From contig JAJEGF010000039.1 of NCBI GenBank assembly GCA_022820025.1, forward strand, positions 1 to 54,700: a stretch of DNA of 54,700 nucleotides, read 5' to 3'. The position numbers were made by a program, and so were the translations under genes. Origin of the DNA: Chloroflexota bacterium. GTDB lineage: Bacteria; Chloroflexota; UBA11872. Below, piece by piece: positions 19,481 to 28,428 of the stretch. The notes under the pieces were generated by a model. The model searched no databases, had not been told where the DNA came from, and saw nothing but the letters and a program-made list of their open reading frames with translations. Position 1 is the first letter of the stretch. Every line of letters begins with the position of its first letter.

Positions 19481-20431
19481 ATGCCTAGAGTATTCATGTC
19501 CTATTCTCACAACGACGAGGATCTAAGACAGGAGTTGGAAAAGCATCTTTCCGGCTTGCATCGACAGGGCGCAATCAGTAACTGGCATGATCGACGAATT
19601 GGTCCCGGCGAGGAGATTCACAGCCAAATCAGCGCCCAGCTCGACGCGGCTGACATTATCTTGCTCCTGGTCAGTGCAGATTTTCTCGCATCGGACTACT
19701 GCTACAACCGAGAAGTGATGCGCGCCATGGAACGCCACGAGGAGGGTACGGCGCGTGTACTACCAATCATTCTGAGGCCGTGCGACTGGCAGGCTGCACC
19801 GTTTGCAAACTTGAACGCCGTTCCGACCGACGGCAAGCCTGTAACAAGCCACGTGAATCTCGATGATGGGTTGCTAGAAGTTGCCATGGCCGTGCGGCGC
19901 GCGGCGGAATCAATCGACCGAGACCGTTCCGCTTCTGTTGGACTTGGCACAAACCTCACAGACTCTGTGGAGTCGCCAACGCTAAGGCTGCGCTCTAGCC
20001 AGCTCAGGGTCAGGAGAGAATTCAGCGATCGCGAGAAGCATGTTTTTCTAAACGCAGCATTTGAATTCACTTCACGCTACTTCGAGAATTCTCTCCAAGA
20101 ACTTCAAGTGAGGAATACCACTGTTGAGACCGAATTCAAGCGCATCGATGCTAATGCGTTTGAAGCTATAGCCTTTGTTGGAGGGATGGAAAGGAGTCGA
20201 TGCGGCATTTGGATTGGTGGTCTGGTGAATACAGATTGTATGAGCTTCTCCTACGATGGTGTTGGCCAGCGAAATAGCATCAACGAATCAATGTCTATTG
20301 ACGACGATGGCTTTACACTCCATCTCAGTCCTATGGGAATGGCCTGGGTTGGAGAGCAGCGCGATGCAAACCTCACTCACGAAGGCGCTGCTGAGTACTT
20401 CTGGGAGCTGTTTGTCGGGAGACTGCAATAG
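19481..20431 (+). CDS. TIR-domain protein with C-terminal unknown domain
   Basis: 316 residues from the ATG at 19481; a TTG at 19466 is in frame but unlikely. Residues 1-105 are a bacterial TIR domain: MPRVFMSYSHNDEDL at the start, RIGPGEEI, ADIILLLVSADFLASDYC, then the helix with NREVMRAMERH carrying the likely catalytic glutamate, and VLPIILRPCDW. Bacterial TIR domains typically degrade NAD+ or make cyclic ADP-ribose signals. The C-terminal ~140 residues (FLNAAFEF, SRYFENSLQEL, LSPMGMAWVGE, AAEYFWEL) form a separate domain I cannot name, perhaps a sensor. The gene follows the DUF499 gene by 83 bases on the same strand. It is richer in A+T than the helicase and methylase genes, so it may have joined the cluster separately. 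Confidence 0.88.
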   Translation: MPRVFMSYSHNDEDLRQELEKHLSGLHRQGAISNWHDRRIGPGEEIHSQISAQLDAADIILLLVSADFLASDYCYNREVMRAMERHEEGTARVLPIILRPCDWQAAPFANLNAVPTDGKPVTSHVNLDDGLLEVAMAVRRAAESIDRDRSASVGLGTNLTDSVESPTLRLRSSQLRVRREFSDREKHVFLNAAFEFTSRYFENSLQELQVRNTTVETEFKRIDANAFEAIAFVGGMERSRCGIWIGGLVNTDCMSFSYDGVGQRNSINESMSIDDDGFTLHLSPMGMAWVGEQRDANLTHEGAAEYFWELFVGRLQ

Positions 20432-20700
20432 CTGCGAAGAATCGTTGAAGGCCGGCGTCGCGGTGACAAACACCGGTTGGATGCGGTGCAGCGCATTTTC
20501 AGGAGCGCGAATTCCGAAAGCGCTGAGGCGGCAGCTCAAATCGTACGAACTTATGAGTTGGCCGCTTAACGAAAATGTCCGTGAACGCTGCGCCCTGACG
20601 ACCTTCTGCGCACGAAGTGTCGGCTGCTCGTAAAGCCTGCTAAAGGGCGGTGCCGAGATCATTCCATGAGCATAACCCGGAAGCTGCGGAGGATTAGGAA

Positions 20701-20904
20701 TTAAGCGAGGTCGCCCATATCCGTCTGAATCTCGGTTGCGGTTTCTTGTATTCCGTTGGTCTTCTTGTCCATGATCTCCATGCGATCATCTATCTTGATT
20801 AGACGTCTTTCTAAGCGCTTGAGTCGATCGTTGTCCTCCTGAGCAATCCTGAGAATCTCTTGCTGATCAGAACGAAGAGAATCGAGTTTTTCATTCGTAC
20901 TCAT
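20701..20904 (-). CDS. Small coiled-coil protein
   Basis: A 67-residue, highly charged protein (MSTNEKLDSLRSDQQEIL, then heptad-like RLKRLERRLIKIDDRMEIMDKK) predicted to be one continuous coiled coil with no membrane segment. The ATG at 20904 is preferred because the upstream in-frame extension changes to Arg-rich noise. It is convergent with the TIR gene. I recognise no family. Short coiled-coil proteins near defence genes can be adaptors, but nothing here proves it. Confidence 0.55.
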   Translation of the reverse strand: MSTNEKLDSLRSDQQEILRIAQEDNDRLKRLERRLIKIDDRMEIMDKKTNGIQETATEIQTDMGDLA

Positions 20905-22746
20905 GACTTCCCACAGCCTCTGACTGGCTAGCATGGTGCTTCCCCGAATCGTGAGTAGCGCATGCTTGCAGATTCTAAGGCGACGGCGCAAGAACTTTCA
21001 CTGGCCTGAAAGGATGTCGCATATGGACCGCCTCCCTGATGACGGCTGGGCGACGGTTCTCCAAAAGCAGCCAATGTGATCCTGGCTGGCAGCGTCCGTT
21101 TTCTGCCAAGGCGCCGCCAGTCCAGACACAATAGTCAAAGCGTAATCGCCCTCCTGCCGACATCCACCGTCGATGAGCAATTACTCCATGTCGTCTGGTA
21201 TGGCTACTCAGGCCTCGTCAACCTCTTCTGTATGGCTTCGGTCCTCGAGCTGAGGAGCATCATGGTCCCAATGACGGCTACTCCGTCCGGGTAATTGTCC
21301 CTGACCGATCAAGCCACCTGTAGCGCCAGTCCTGAGCGGCGCGGTACTGGAGGTTCGGGGCCGTCGACGTAGTCGTTCACGCGGATGGGGCGGATTGCAC
21401 CAGTCCGTGCGGGCGCTGCCTCCGGGCAGCCGTGCATACCGGCGTCGAAGCGCACAAAGCGTCTGTGGTGGGATCCTTAGCCGGATTCTAAGACAGACTT
21501 CGAGAATCGCCCTGCGAGCCCATTGGGTCACGATTCGACTGGGCAGGGCCTCCCCAATCCGTTAAAATGCCAATATTGATCGATTTATCGGTGGTTGGAA
21601 ACCGCATCTGGCGGATCGGGGATACTAGCCTGCCGACGTTCCGGTGTCGGGAGGCGGTAAGCCGAATCGAGGCGCAGTGCCGGTGACCAGCGATGGGCCA
21701 GGCTCAGTTGAGGGACTATTGGCCTACGGGCTGTGGGGTTAGAGTCCGGACGCCGCCGCCAAACACGTGGCTGCCCCTCGGCGCCCCCGATGTAGACCCC
21801 AAGTTAGTCCGCGAGGCTAGGAGAAGCTTCGTCTGCCGCCAATGCTATTGCTTCCCGACTGCCGCGAGTTAGGACACAGCGGACGGACGTTTAGCGGACG
21901 CGGGGCCCTTGAGGTGAGCATTGACACGTGAACTGGCTCGGGTTTCAACAACTGCCCGTCGTCAAGTGCAACCGAACGCCCCCTTCCATCCCGCCTGACT
22001 GACCTACATCTTGTGGGGTGGACATCGGACCGGCGCCAGGTCATCCCGCGGGCATACACGAGTTTGGTTGGGTTGGCGCATAGATCGTGAGCCGCCGCCT
22101 GCTGGCACACCGGCAGGGCATGTGTATAAGCACTGGAGTGATGGTGATTCGTCGCACCAACCGGTGACGATTGGGGGCTCTAGGGGCTTGCAGAGCGACG
22201 CGGGCGCCTCTTAATAAGGCCTCCGGCACCGCAGACGTGAGGCGACCGGCCCTACTTGCCTGGGACGTTTCCCCTCGAAATAGGCCGAACGTCCAGCCGA
22301 AGCGTCCTTGCGGGTCACGCCGCTGCCAGATTCGCGAGCCGCAACTCTGTCTCCTTAAGTAGCATTCGATCAGGTTGGCTGATGAGAGTCTCCGAATGAT
22401 CTGGCTGGGCCCCAGTGTCGCTACTGTGACCTGACAATCATTGGACTCATGCTTGGAAGCAGCTTCGATGATCGACAGGAGCTTATGGCCCTAGTCGTGG
22501 CCAGCTTCTGCGAGATGGTGCTCGTCAATTCCCTAAACGAAAAAAGCAGACATGGACTTGTCGAGCGGGTGGCGCGTGCTGGCTGTTCCCGCGTGGTGAC
22601 ACCTGCACTCAGGCAGCGTACCCTACCGCTGCCACGCGATGACCGTTGACCGGCGGCCCCTAATGGGCATCTGGAGACCTCACGTGGGGCCGGGTCAACG
22701 ATCCAGCAGTGTTGCTCGGGGTCGCCATCTACGACAGGAGAACTGA
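20905..22746. other. 1.8 kb without recognisable coding sequence
   Basis: All open frames are short and of noise composition. The part around 21590-21770 has several short inverted repeats, for example CCGACG with TGTCGG near 21632-21650. This could indicate structured RNA, but I could not match it to a known riboswitch, RNase P, tmRNA or SRP consensus. No tRNA-like cloverleaf with a GTTCRA T-loop was found. Confidence 0.4.
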
Positions 22747-23271
22747 ATGAAACGTCGGCTACGCGCGATCTTCACCATTCTCGGGATTCTGCTTCTCGTG
22801 GCATATGTAGCCTTACGTGAGATGGAAGACCGCGGATACCTGGACTTGCCGCGGTTCGAATCACCCCCTGAGACTGTGACCGAGGCCTTCGTGGCCGTCG
22901 TTGGCGATCAAGACCCCAGTTGCTTGGAGTCCGATGTTGATGTGTTGGCTGGGTACTGGCGATGGGTGAAGCAATTCACCGTTCTTGAAGATGTGTCGGT
23001 GCAACGCGCCGGCGCGAACGAGTTCATCAATCTGCTCGTTGAGCACCGGGTCGCGTTGATTGACTTAGCCCCAACGCATGGATGCACCGGAGTGTTCGCG
23101 TCTTTGGATGTTGTCATCGACCGTTACATCGGATTCATCACTGCGTTCCGCCAGAGCGAAAGCGCTCCGGTGATGGAGAAGCATCGTGGGGACTACTCGG
23201 CCGCCGTCGACACCGCCACGTCGAATCTCCGCCAAGCCATCCGCGCTGCGTCCAGCGAGCCGTCACCGTAG
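22747..23271 (+). CDS. Membrane-anchored or secreted hypothetical protein
   Basis: 174 residues with a good ribosome-binding site (AGGAGAA, a few bases before the ATG). Residues 5-21 (LRAIFTILGILLLVAYV) form an N-terminal hydrophobic segment after a KRR start, so the protein is probably an extracytoplasmic signal-anchor protein. The soluble part contains two cysteines (DPSCLESD and HGCTGVF) that could form a disulfide and is mostly helical. I recognise no family. It stands alone between the empty stretch and the truncated methylase, which converges on it. Confidence 0.65.
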   Translation: MKRRLRAIFTILGILLLVAYVALREMEDRGYLDLPRFESPPETVTEAFVAVVGDQDPSCLESDVDVLAGYWRWVKQFTVLEDVSVQRAGANEFINLLVEHRVALIDLAPTHGCTGVFASLDVVIDRYIGFITAFRQSESAPVMEKHRGDYSAAVDTATSNLRQAIRAASSEPSP

Positions 23272-23358
23272 GATCCCCGGACTCCACCTAGGCGCGTGGA
23301 GTCCAGGCAAGTCCGGCTGCGGTTCATGGCATCCGACCACGGTCGGCGTCTTGAAGCG

Positions 23359-24087
23359 TCAGCCGTCCAGAATCTCCGCCAAGGCTAGGACTTGCAGGCG
23401 CGGGTATTCGATCCCCAGCACGCCCAGCGTGCCCGCTCTGGCGGCGAACCTGGTGAAGTTCCGGGCCTGCGTACGTCCAAAAGCTGGGTTGATCGCAGTC
23501 AGGCCCGCCAGCAGCGCTTCGCCGTTCTCCAGGACGTCTTGCATCACTCGCAGGTCATGGATGCTCACCGTTCGCCCGCCCTTCACTTCCAGCACCATGC
23601 TTTGCAGGTCGGGATCGTTCGGCATGGCGAAGTAGAGTCGCCCGTCAATCCCGTCATTCGCCGTCCGCTTCGTCGTCACAAAGCCGGCTACCTGATGGAC
23701 CGCCCATCTCTGGAAGTGGTATTTGTCGCGCTCCCATAGGTTGAGCGCGCCTTCGAGGTCGCGCGGCACACCTTCAAAGGTGAGGTCCTGGCCTTCGATC
23801 AGGCCGATCCGCTCTTTTAGCCTGACACTCGCCACGCGCTCGACCGCGTGGATGGCGATCTCAATGCCGAACCAGCGGCGCTTCAAGTTGTGGACAGCCT
23901 CCAGCGTAGTCGGGCAACCGCAGAACGGATCGAGCACCAAGTCGTCCTCGTTGGACGCGGCCTCAATCAGGCGCGCCAACAACGCGAGCGGTTTCTGTGT
24001 GGCGTAGCCCATGCGCTCGCGCCCGTAGGTCGGCGTAGATTCCATAATGGTGTCTTGGGCTACCATCCCGTCCGGATCGTCGTCCAT
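23359..24087 (-). pseudogene. 5'-truncated DNA methyltransferase with C-terminal endonuclease-like domain
   Basis: The visible 242 residues begin inside a type III-like adenine/cytosine-N4 methylase: ERMGYATQKPLALLARLIEA, then the SAM motif VLDPFCGCPTT and WFGIEI. The upstream half with the DPPY catalytic motif is missing, and the integrase gene lies just beyond. Motif I normally reads DPFCGCGTT; here the last glycine is a proline, likely inactivating. The C-terminal part has TANDGIDGRLYF followed by LEVKGG, a PD-(D/E)xK-like arrangement as in Mrr-type endonucleases. Such methylase-endonuclease fusions are known in single-chain restriction-modification proteins. I regard it as a broken restriction gene, cut during integration or rearrangement. 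Translation from the ATG at 24087 would give an inactive stub. Confidence 0.7.
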
Positions 24088-24336
24088 TGGTGCCAGAACT
24101 ACCGCAGTTTGCTGCTGCTATTGACGAAGCGTGCCCGCAGGTAACGGCCCTCCTGCGGAATGCCGATGACCTAAACGGACCGAGGAACGGCTGCTCGACG
24201 CCTTAACCAACCGCGGCAGGGCTCCGCGCAGTGTTAGCCAGTGGCATGTCGCTGGCTTGCAGACGCAACCGAAGCTCCGCTTCCAGTCCACCCGGGTGCG
24301 CATACCCGGTGGACCGGAAGCCGCAGGACCGCTAGG

Positions 24337-25458
24337 TCATACGGGGACATCCGCGGGTTCTGATAGGTAGGCGTCGAGATCCTGTGCTGCAGCCCGCTGG
24401 GACGTCGGCAGGGCGTGGGCGTAGAGGTTCGCCGTCGTCGTCTTGGTTCGATGTCCGAGGCGCTCACTGACCACCGGGAGGGAGTGTCCGCGTGCCAGCA
24501 GCAGCGAGGCGTGGGTGTGACGGAGATCGTGCAGCCGCGTCGTCGAGGGGAGTCCCGTCCGCTCGAATGCCGCCTTGACCCATCGGTGCAGCGTGCTGCC
24601 GTGCAGCGGCGAGCCCCCGGCGCTGGTGAACACCAGGCCCTTATCGGCGTAGACGCCCTCCGCTCGACGCTGCGCCGCCTGACATCGCAAGGCCGATAGA
24701 GCAAGCGGCCCCAAGTCCACGCGGCGCTCCTGGTGAGTCTTGGTTGGTCCCAGCACCAAGCCTTGGCCGGACACCGGCGTCAGGCTGCGACGCACGATCA
24801 CGTATCTGCCGTCGAAATCGACATCCGACCAACTCAGGCCCAAGAGTTCGCCTCGTCGCAGCCCGCTAAGCACCGCAAGCACGAGCAGCGGATAGACCGG
24901 ATACGGCTCATTGGTCTCGAAGAGACGGCGTATCGCTGGTCGGTCAAGCACGGTGACCGAGCGCATCGGGATGCGCGGCAGTTCGACACGGACCGCCGCG
25001 TTGCGCGCGACCAACTGCCAGGTGACCACCTGGGCCAACGCCTTCTGAATGACCGCGTGAATCAGATGCACCGTCGCCGGCGCGAGACCCTGGTCCACTG
25101 CGCGATCGCACAGGCCCTGGACGTCGACCGGAGAAACACGACGTAACTGCAGGCGTCCGAGATCGGGAATGATGCACCTGGCCACGATGCCTGCGTATCG
25201 GGTATAGGTGCCGGGCTGCCGGTGCAAGCGCACGTGTGGCAGCCAGCGGTTCTGAAGGTAGTCGGCAAGCGGTTCCCGGCCGCCGCTCGCGGCTACGCCG
25301 AGTTCAACCTCCAGATGAAGGTTGGTCGCGACACGTTCAGCGTCCCGGCGTGTGCCCCGGACAGTGCGCGATCGATAACGCTTGCGACCGCTGGAGTCGC
25401 GGCCCTCATACACGCGAACTCGCCACGCCCCTCGACGTACACGTTGAATCGAAGCCAT
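24337..25458 (-). CDS. Tyrosine recombinase/integrase
   Basis: 373 residues with a full phage-type integrase layout: an N-terminal Arm-binding region (VRVYEGRDSSGRKRYRS), a SAM-like core-binding domain (residues ~62-160) and a catalytic domain. The active-site residues are all present: R201 (SGLRRGELL), K240 (TKTHQERRV), H310 and R313 (LHDLRHTH), H336 (RLGHRT) and Y346 (NLYAHAL). The enzyme should be competent for site-specific recombination. It lies between a truncated restriction gene and the RadC/VWA/MoxR cassette, all on the minus strand. One element end is therefore probably close to 24.1-24.3 kb, where the methylase gene is cut. I found no tRNA gene or obvious direct repeat to mark the attachment site. 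Confidence 0.93.
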   Translation of the reverse strand: MASIQRVRRGAWRVRVYEGRDSSGRKRYRSRTVRGTRRDAERVATNLHLEVELGVAASGGREPLADYLQNRWLPHVRLHRQPGTYTRYAGIVARCIIPDLGRLQLRRVSPVDVQGLCDRAVDQGLAPATVHLIHAVIQKALAQVVTWQLVARNAAVRVELPRIPMRSVTVLDRPAIRRLFETNEPYPVYPLLVLAVLSGLRRGELLGLSWSDVDFDGRYVIVRRSLTPVSGQGLVLGPTKTHQERRVDLGPLALSALRCQAAQRRAEGVYADKGLVFTSAGGSPLHGSTLHRWVKAAFERTGLPSTTRLHDLRHTHASLLLARGHSLPVVSERLGHRTKTTTANLYAHALPTSQRAAAQDLDAYLSEPADVPV

Positions 25459-25951
25459 GAGTTCATCACCTTTGAATTGGCGTCCGGGATGTCGACGTGC
25501 GCATCAGCCGGATCTGGGAATTGCTGTGCCGCAAGGTCGCGACAGATGAGTCGTGGACCACCAGGTGGCTCGACGAGTTGAAACGTCGAGCCCCGCACCG
25601 GACTCCGCGGCCCGCAGTCGCTGCGCAGCATTCGTAGAGAAGGAGATTCACGGCACCGGATCTGGCACCGATCGCAAAGTGGTCGTCGATCCGTTGGCAA
25701 CCGACGGCAGCTGAGTCCGCGCTCGGTTCGAGCCAGCGTCGCTTCGCTTCGCAACGACTGGCGGGCACCGCGAGATTGCGTGCCCACCGTGCCGAGGCTG
25801 GCCAGCGCCGAAGTGATAGCCACCGCGAGTGGCGGCGAAGCCACACTCAGAATCACCGGCCCGCCGGACTCGGCTCCTGCATTTGGCGAACACATCGGTG
25901 CCGCAACTGCGTGGGCAGACGCATGGCATGGAGTCGGTCCGGCGCGGCCGG
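25459..25951. other. Gap between integrase and RadC genes
   Basis: The minus strand is open across part of this region in two frames, but the sequences are low-information and no domain is seen. The integrase promoter should lie near 25460-25560. Confidence 0.35.
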
Positions 25952-26461
25952 TCACGGCATAAGGCCGTGATCCTTCAGACTCAGGGCCCGGTCCCCACCG
26001 ATGATCACGTGATCCAGCACCTGGATGCCGAGCAGATCGGCCGCTTCGACCAGGACGCGCGTCAGCGCCGTGTCCTCGGCACTGGGCGTCGGGTCGCCGC
26101 TGGGATGGTTGTGGCAGACGATGAGGCGAGGGATGGCCTCCACCACCGCTGGCCGCAGCACCTCGGCGGGCCGGACCAACGCGGCCCGCACGTTGCCCTG
26201 GTAAATCACGCGCTGGCCAACGACGCGGTGCTTGGTGTCGAGCAGCAGCACGCGCACCTGTTCCTGGGCGAGCCCTGCCATCTCCGGCGCCACCAGGCGC
26301 CGGACATCGTCGGGACACTCGATGGCAAGCCGCCCGTCGGTGTCTCGTCCCGGCTGCGTCTCGACGCCGTAGCGCAACGTCAACTCGTGCAACACGCGCA
26401 GGTTGGACCGCAGCGCGTCCAACAGGAGATCGTCGTGGCTTGATTTCGTTGTCTCGGACAT
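25952..26461 (-). CDS. RadC-type JAB-domain protein
   Basis: 169 residues from an ATG at 26461 with a strong SD (AGGAGG seven bases upstream). The C-terminal two thirds are a RadC/JAB domain: VRVLLLDTKHRVVGQR, then VCHNHPSGDPTPSAED with the metal-binding HxHx(n)D of JAMM-like proteins, and GIQVLDHVIIGG. It lacks the N-terminal helix-hairpin-helix of chromosomal RadC, as is typical of copies on plasmids and integrative elements. The biochemical role of RadC proteins is unsettled despite the name. It is the last gene of the minus-strand cassette starting at 30.8 kb and lies 362 bases downstream of the VWA gene. Confidence 0.9.
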   Translation of the reverse strand: MSETTKSSHDDLLLDALRSNLRVLHELTLRYGVETQPGRDTDGRLAIECPDDVRRLVAPEMAGLAQEQVRVLLLDTKHRVVGQRVIYQGNVRAALVRPAEVLRPAVVEAIPRLIVCHNHPSGDPTPSAEDTALTRVLVEAADLLGIQVLDHVIIGGDRALSLKDHGLMP

Positions 26462-26823
26462 TCCGCCCTCCTGTGTGTGTCGTATGAATGAGCGCGAGGC
26501 GGCCGACGGTCCGAGCGCCCCGCGGCAAGCGGTGATGCCGGGCGTGGACGCGGAACCGCGGCGCCTCGTGTCCCGGCACGCCAGGGGCACGACGCCGGTC
26601 GGCACGTCCCCCACGCGAGATGCCCGGGACTCCAGCCATCGCACGCACGCCAGCCGCCGGATCGTTTCGGGCGCGTTGAACGCCGGCACCCTCGAGACAG
26701 CGTCTGTCGGTCGCGGAACCATCGGGCCTACGTCACGTCGGTCGCCGGTTCGTTCGATGGGTGCACCGGTCGTTGCGCTGCGGGGGCTGGCGCCCTGCCG
26801 GGCCCCAGCCACCCGAGTTGCGT
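26462..26823. other. Spacer between VWA and RadC genes
   Basis: This holds a likely transcription-ending stem-loop at 26785-26810 just after the VWA gene, then non-coding DNA and the SD of radC. A minus-strand frame is open through it in phase with RadC, but its composition is unlike a domain. Confidence 0.4.
26785..26810 (-). terminator. Stem-loop after the VWA gene
   Basis: A palindrome of GGCTGG, one mismatch, GCCC, a TGCC loop and the complementary arms, immediately downstream of the VWA stop. There is no T tract, so it may act as a mRNA end or attenuator rather than a classical terminator. Confidence 0.4.
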
Positions 26824-28347
26824 TCAGCGCCGCCGGAACGTATTCACCACCCCGGCCAGCATCGGCGCCAGCACCGCCGGCGTCGGGCAGTCGATGAAGC
26901 GACCGGCAAACAGCTCGCGCATGGCCGCGCGGTTCTTGGCCTCCAGCGCCACGCCCAACCCCAGCACCTCGATCCGGGCGTCGGCGGCACAGGCATTCAA
27001 CTGGCGGACCTTTGTGTCGTCCTCGGGCTCCCCGTCGTGGATGAGCACCAAGACCTTCAGGGCCTCCGGCCGCGGGCGCATTTGGGCCAGGAGCGCCTCG
27101 TAGGACAGGCCGATCCGCGTCCCCGTGTTCGCGTGCAGCCCCGCCAGCCGGGCGAGCGTCTGCTCCGACGCCTCGCCGTCACGCACGATCGGCGTGGCGC
27201 CCTCGAACGCCGTCACCGCGTGCCAGATGCCCAGCTCGGCACAGGCCAGATGCAGCGTGGCCGTCGCCAACCGCGCCGCCTCCATTGCCGCCCCCTGCAT
27301 CGATCCCGACCGGTCGAGCAGCACCCCCACGGCCACCGACGCGGGGTCCGGCTGCGGCTCGGCCGCCCGCACGAACGGCGTGGCGTCCTGGCTGCGGATC
27401 GCCGCCCGCACGCTGAGGCGCCCGTGCCGATCCGACCACTCCGGCGCCTGCGCAAGCTCCGGCAGCGCGAGCCGCGCCACCAGTTCACTGGCCAGCGGTT
27501 CCGCCGCCCGCAGCAGCGGCCCGGGCGGGGCCAGGGTCCAGTCAGCGGGCTCGCCCGCGCCCACCACGCCAACCGGCAGGTCATCGTCGCCGGCCTGCGG
27601 CTCGCCAGGCCCCTGCCACGCGGCGGCGCCGCCCGGCCGCGGTTCGGCGGCCTCTTTCCGCGTGCCACGGCCCGGCGCGACCAGGACCAGGACGCGGTCG
27701 GGCATCACCGGCCCCAGCCCGAGGATCCGCACGATCTGGTCCGCCAGGTCGTATACCCGCCCGGTGTCCGGGGCTGCCCAGGCGCGTTCCACCAACGGGC
27801 GCACCCGCCGCCACAGGCCGCGATTGCGCGGCGACAGGCGCCCCTTCAAGGGCTCGCCCAGCCGCTGCGCCCAGCGCCAGTGCAGCGCCGCGACGATGAC
27901 CCAGCGCGGATCGTCCGGGTCCTGCAGGTCGTCGCGCGGCTCGCCCAGCGGGGTGACGGCCGCGTACGAGGCCCGGCCGACCGCCGTCAGTGCCCCACGC
28001 ACCGACCAGAACTGGCTGCCCATGATGCGCTCGATCCGCTCGTCCTCCAGGCAGTTGGCCACCTGCGTGACGACCGGGGCGACATCGACCCGGGGCGTCG
28101 TGTAGCGGGCATGGCCCACCTCGTGCACCAGCAGCCCCCGCGTGATCAGGTATTGCTGCCGCGGCGGGCCCGCGATGGCCACGGGGTTGACCGCAATCGC
28201 GCGTTGGCCGAAGTCGCACACGCCGACCTGGCAGATGCGCGGATCCACTGTCAGCGCCACCGAGAAGGCGTGCGGGCCGAGAAACGATTTGGCGAACGTC
28301 ACGAGCTGGCGCTCGACGCTCGGCCACTGCCACCATTGCACCGTCAT
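26824..28347 (-). CDS. VWA-domain protein with N-terminal metallopeptidase-like HEVGH motif
   Basis: 507 residues. The N-terminal half contains LITRGLLVHEVGHARY with HEVGH at 75-79, a zincin-like motif as in the putative metallopeptidase domain often joined to VWA-like domains, and a conserved CLEDERIERIM near 120. A Pro/Gly/Asp-rich linker (~235-290) leads to a C-terminal VWA domain with a good MIDAS (LLDRSGSM at ~340), GTRIGLSYEALL, and LVLIHDGEPED. The family pairs with MoxR-type AAA+ ATPases, whose gene is immediately upstream. Together they usually act as a chaperone-like machine that remodels or matures target proteins. The zinc-binding motif suggests proteolysis, but no third ligand was identified. 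It is separated from the AAA+ gene by a palindrome. Confidence 0.88.
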   Translation of the reverse strand: MTVQWWQWPSVERQLVTFAKSFLGPHAFSVALTVDPRICQVGVCDFGQRAIAVNPVAIAGPPRQQYLITRGLLVHEVGHARYTTPRVDVAPVVTQVANCLEDERIERIMGSQFWSVRGALTAVGRASYAAVTPLGEPRDDLQDPDDPRWVIVAALHWRWAQRLGEPLKGRLSPRNRGLWRRVRPLVERAWAAPDTGRVYDLADQIVRILGLGPVMPDRVLVLVAPGRGTRKEAAEPRPGGAAAWQGPGEPQAGDDDLPVGVVGAGEPADWTLAPPGPLLRAAEPLASELVARLALPELAQAPEWSDRHGRLSVRAAIRSQDATPFVRAAEPQPDPASVAVGVLLDRSGSMQGAAMEAARLATATLHLACAELGIWHAVTAFEGATPIVRDGEASEQTLARLAGLHANTGTRIGLSYEALLAQMRPRPEALKVLVLIHDGEPEDDTKVRQLNACAADARIEVLGLGVALEAKNRAAMRELFAGRFIDCPTPAVLAPMLAGVVNTFRRR

Positions 28348-28372
28348 CCGTTGTCCTCCATGAGAAATGGGC

Positions 28373-28403
28373 GAGGCCCGCGCGGGGTGCCCGCACGGGC
28401 CTC
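28373..28403 (-). terminator. Hairpin between MoxR and VWA genes
   Basis: A 14-base inverted repeat (GAGGCCCGCGCGGG and its complement, one mismatch) with a three-base loop lies between the MoxR stop and the VWA start. It may tune expression between the two genes. No T tract follows. Confidence 0.45.
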
Positions 28404-28428
28404 ATGGGTCGTTATGTCAAGCGGCGAG

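Noticed and set aside
21590..21770. RNase P RNA, tmRNA or a riboswitch
   Set aside because: None of the conserved core strings of these families could be matched by eye.
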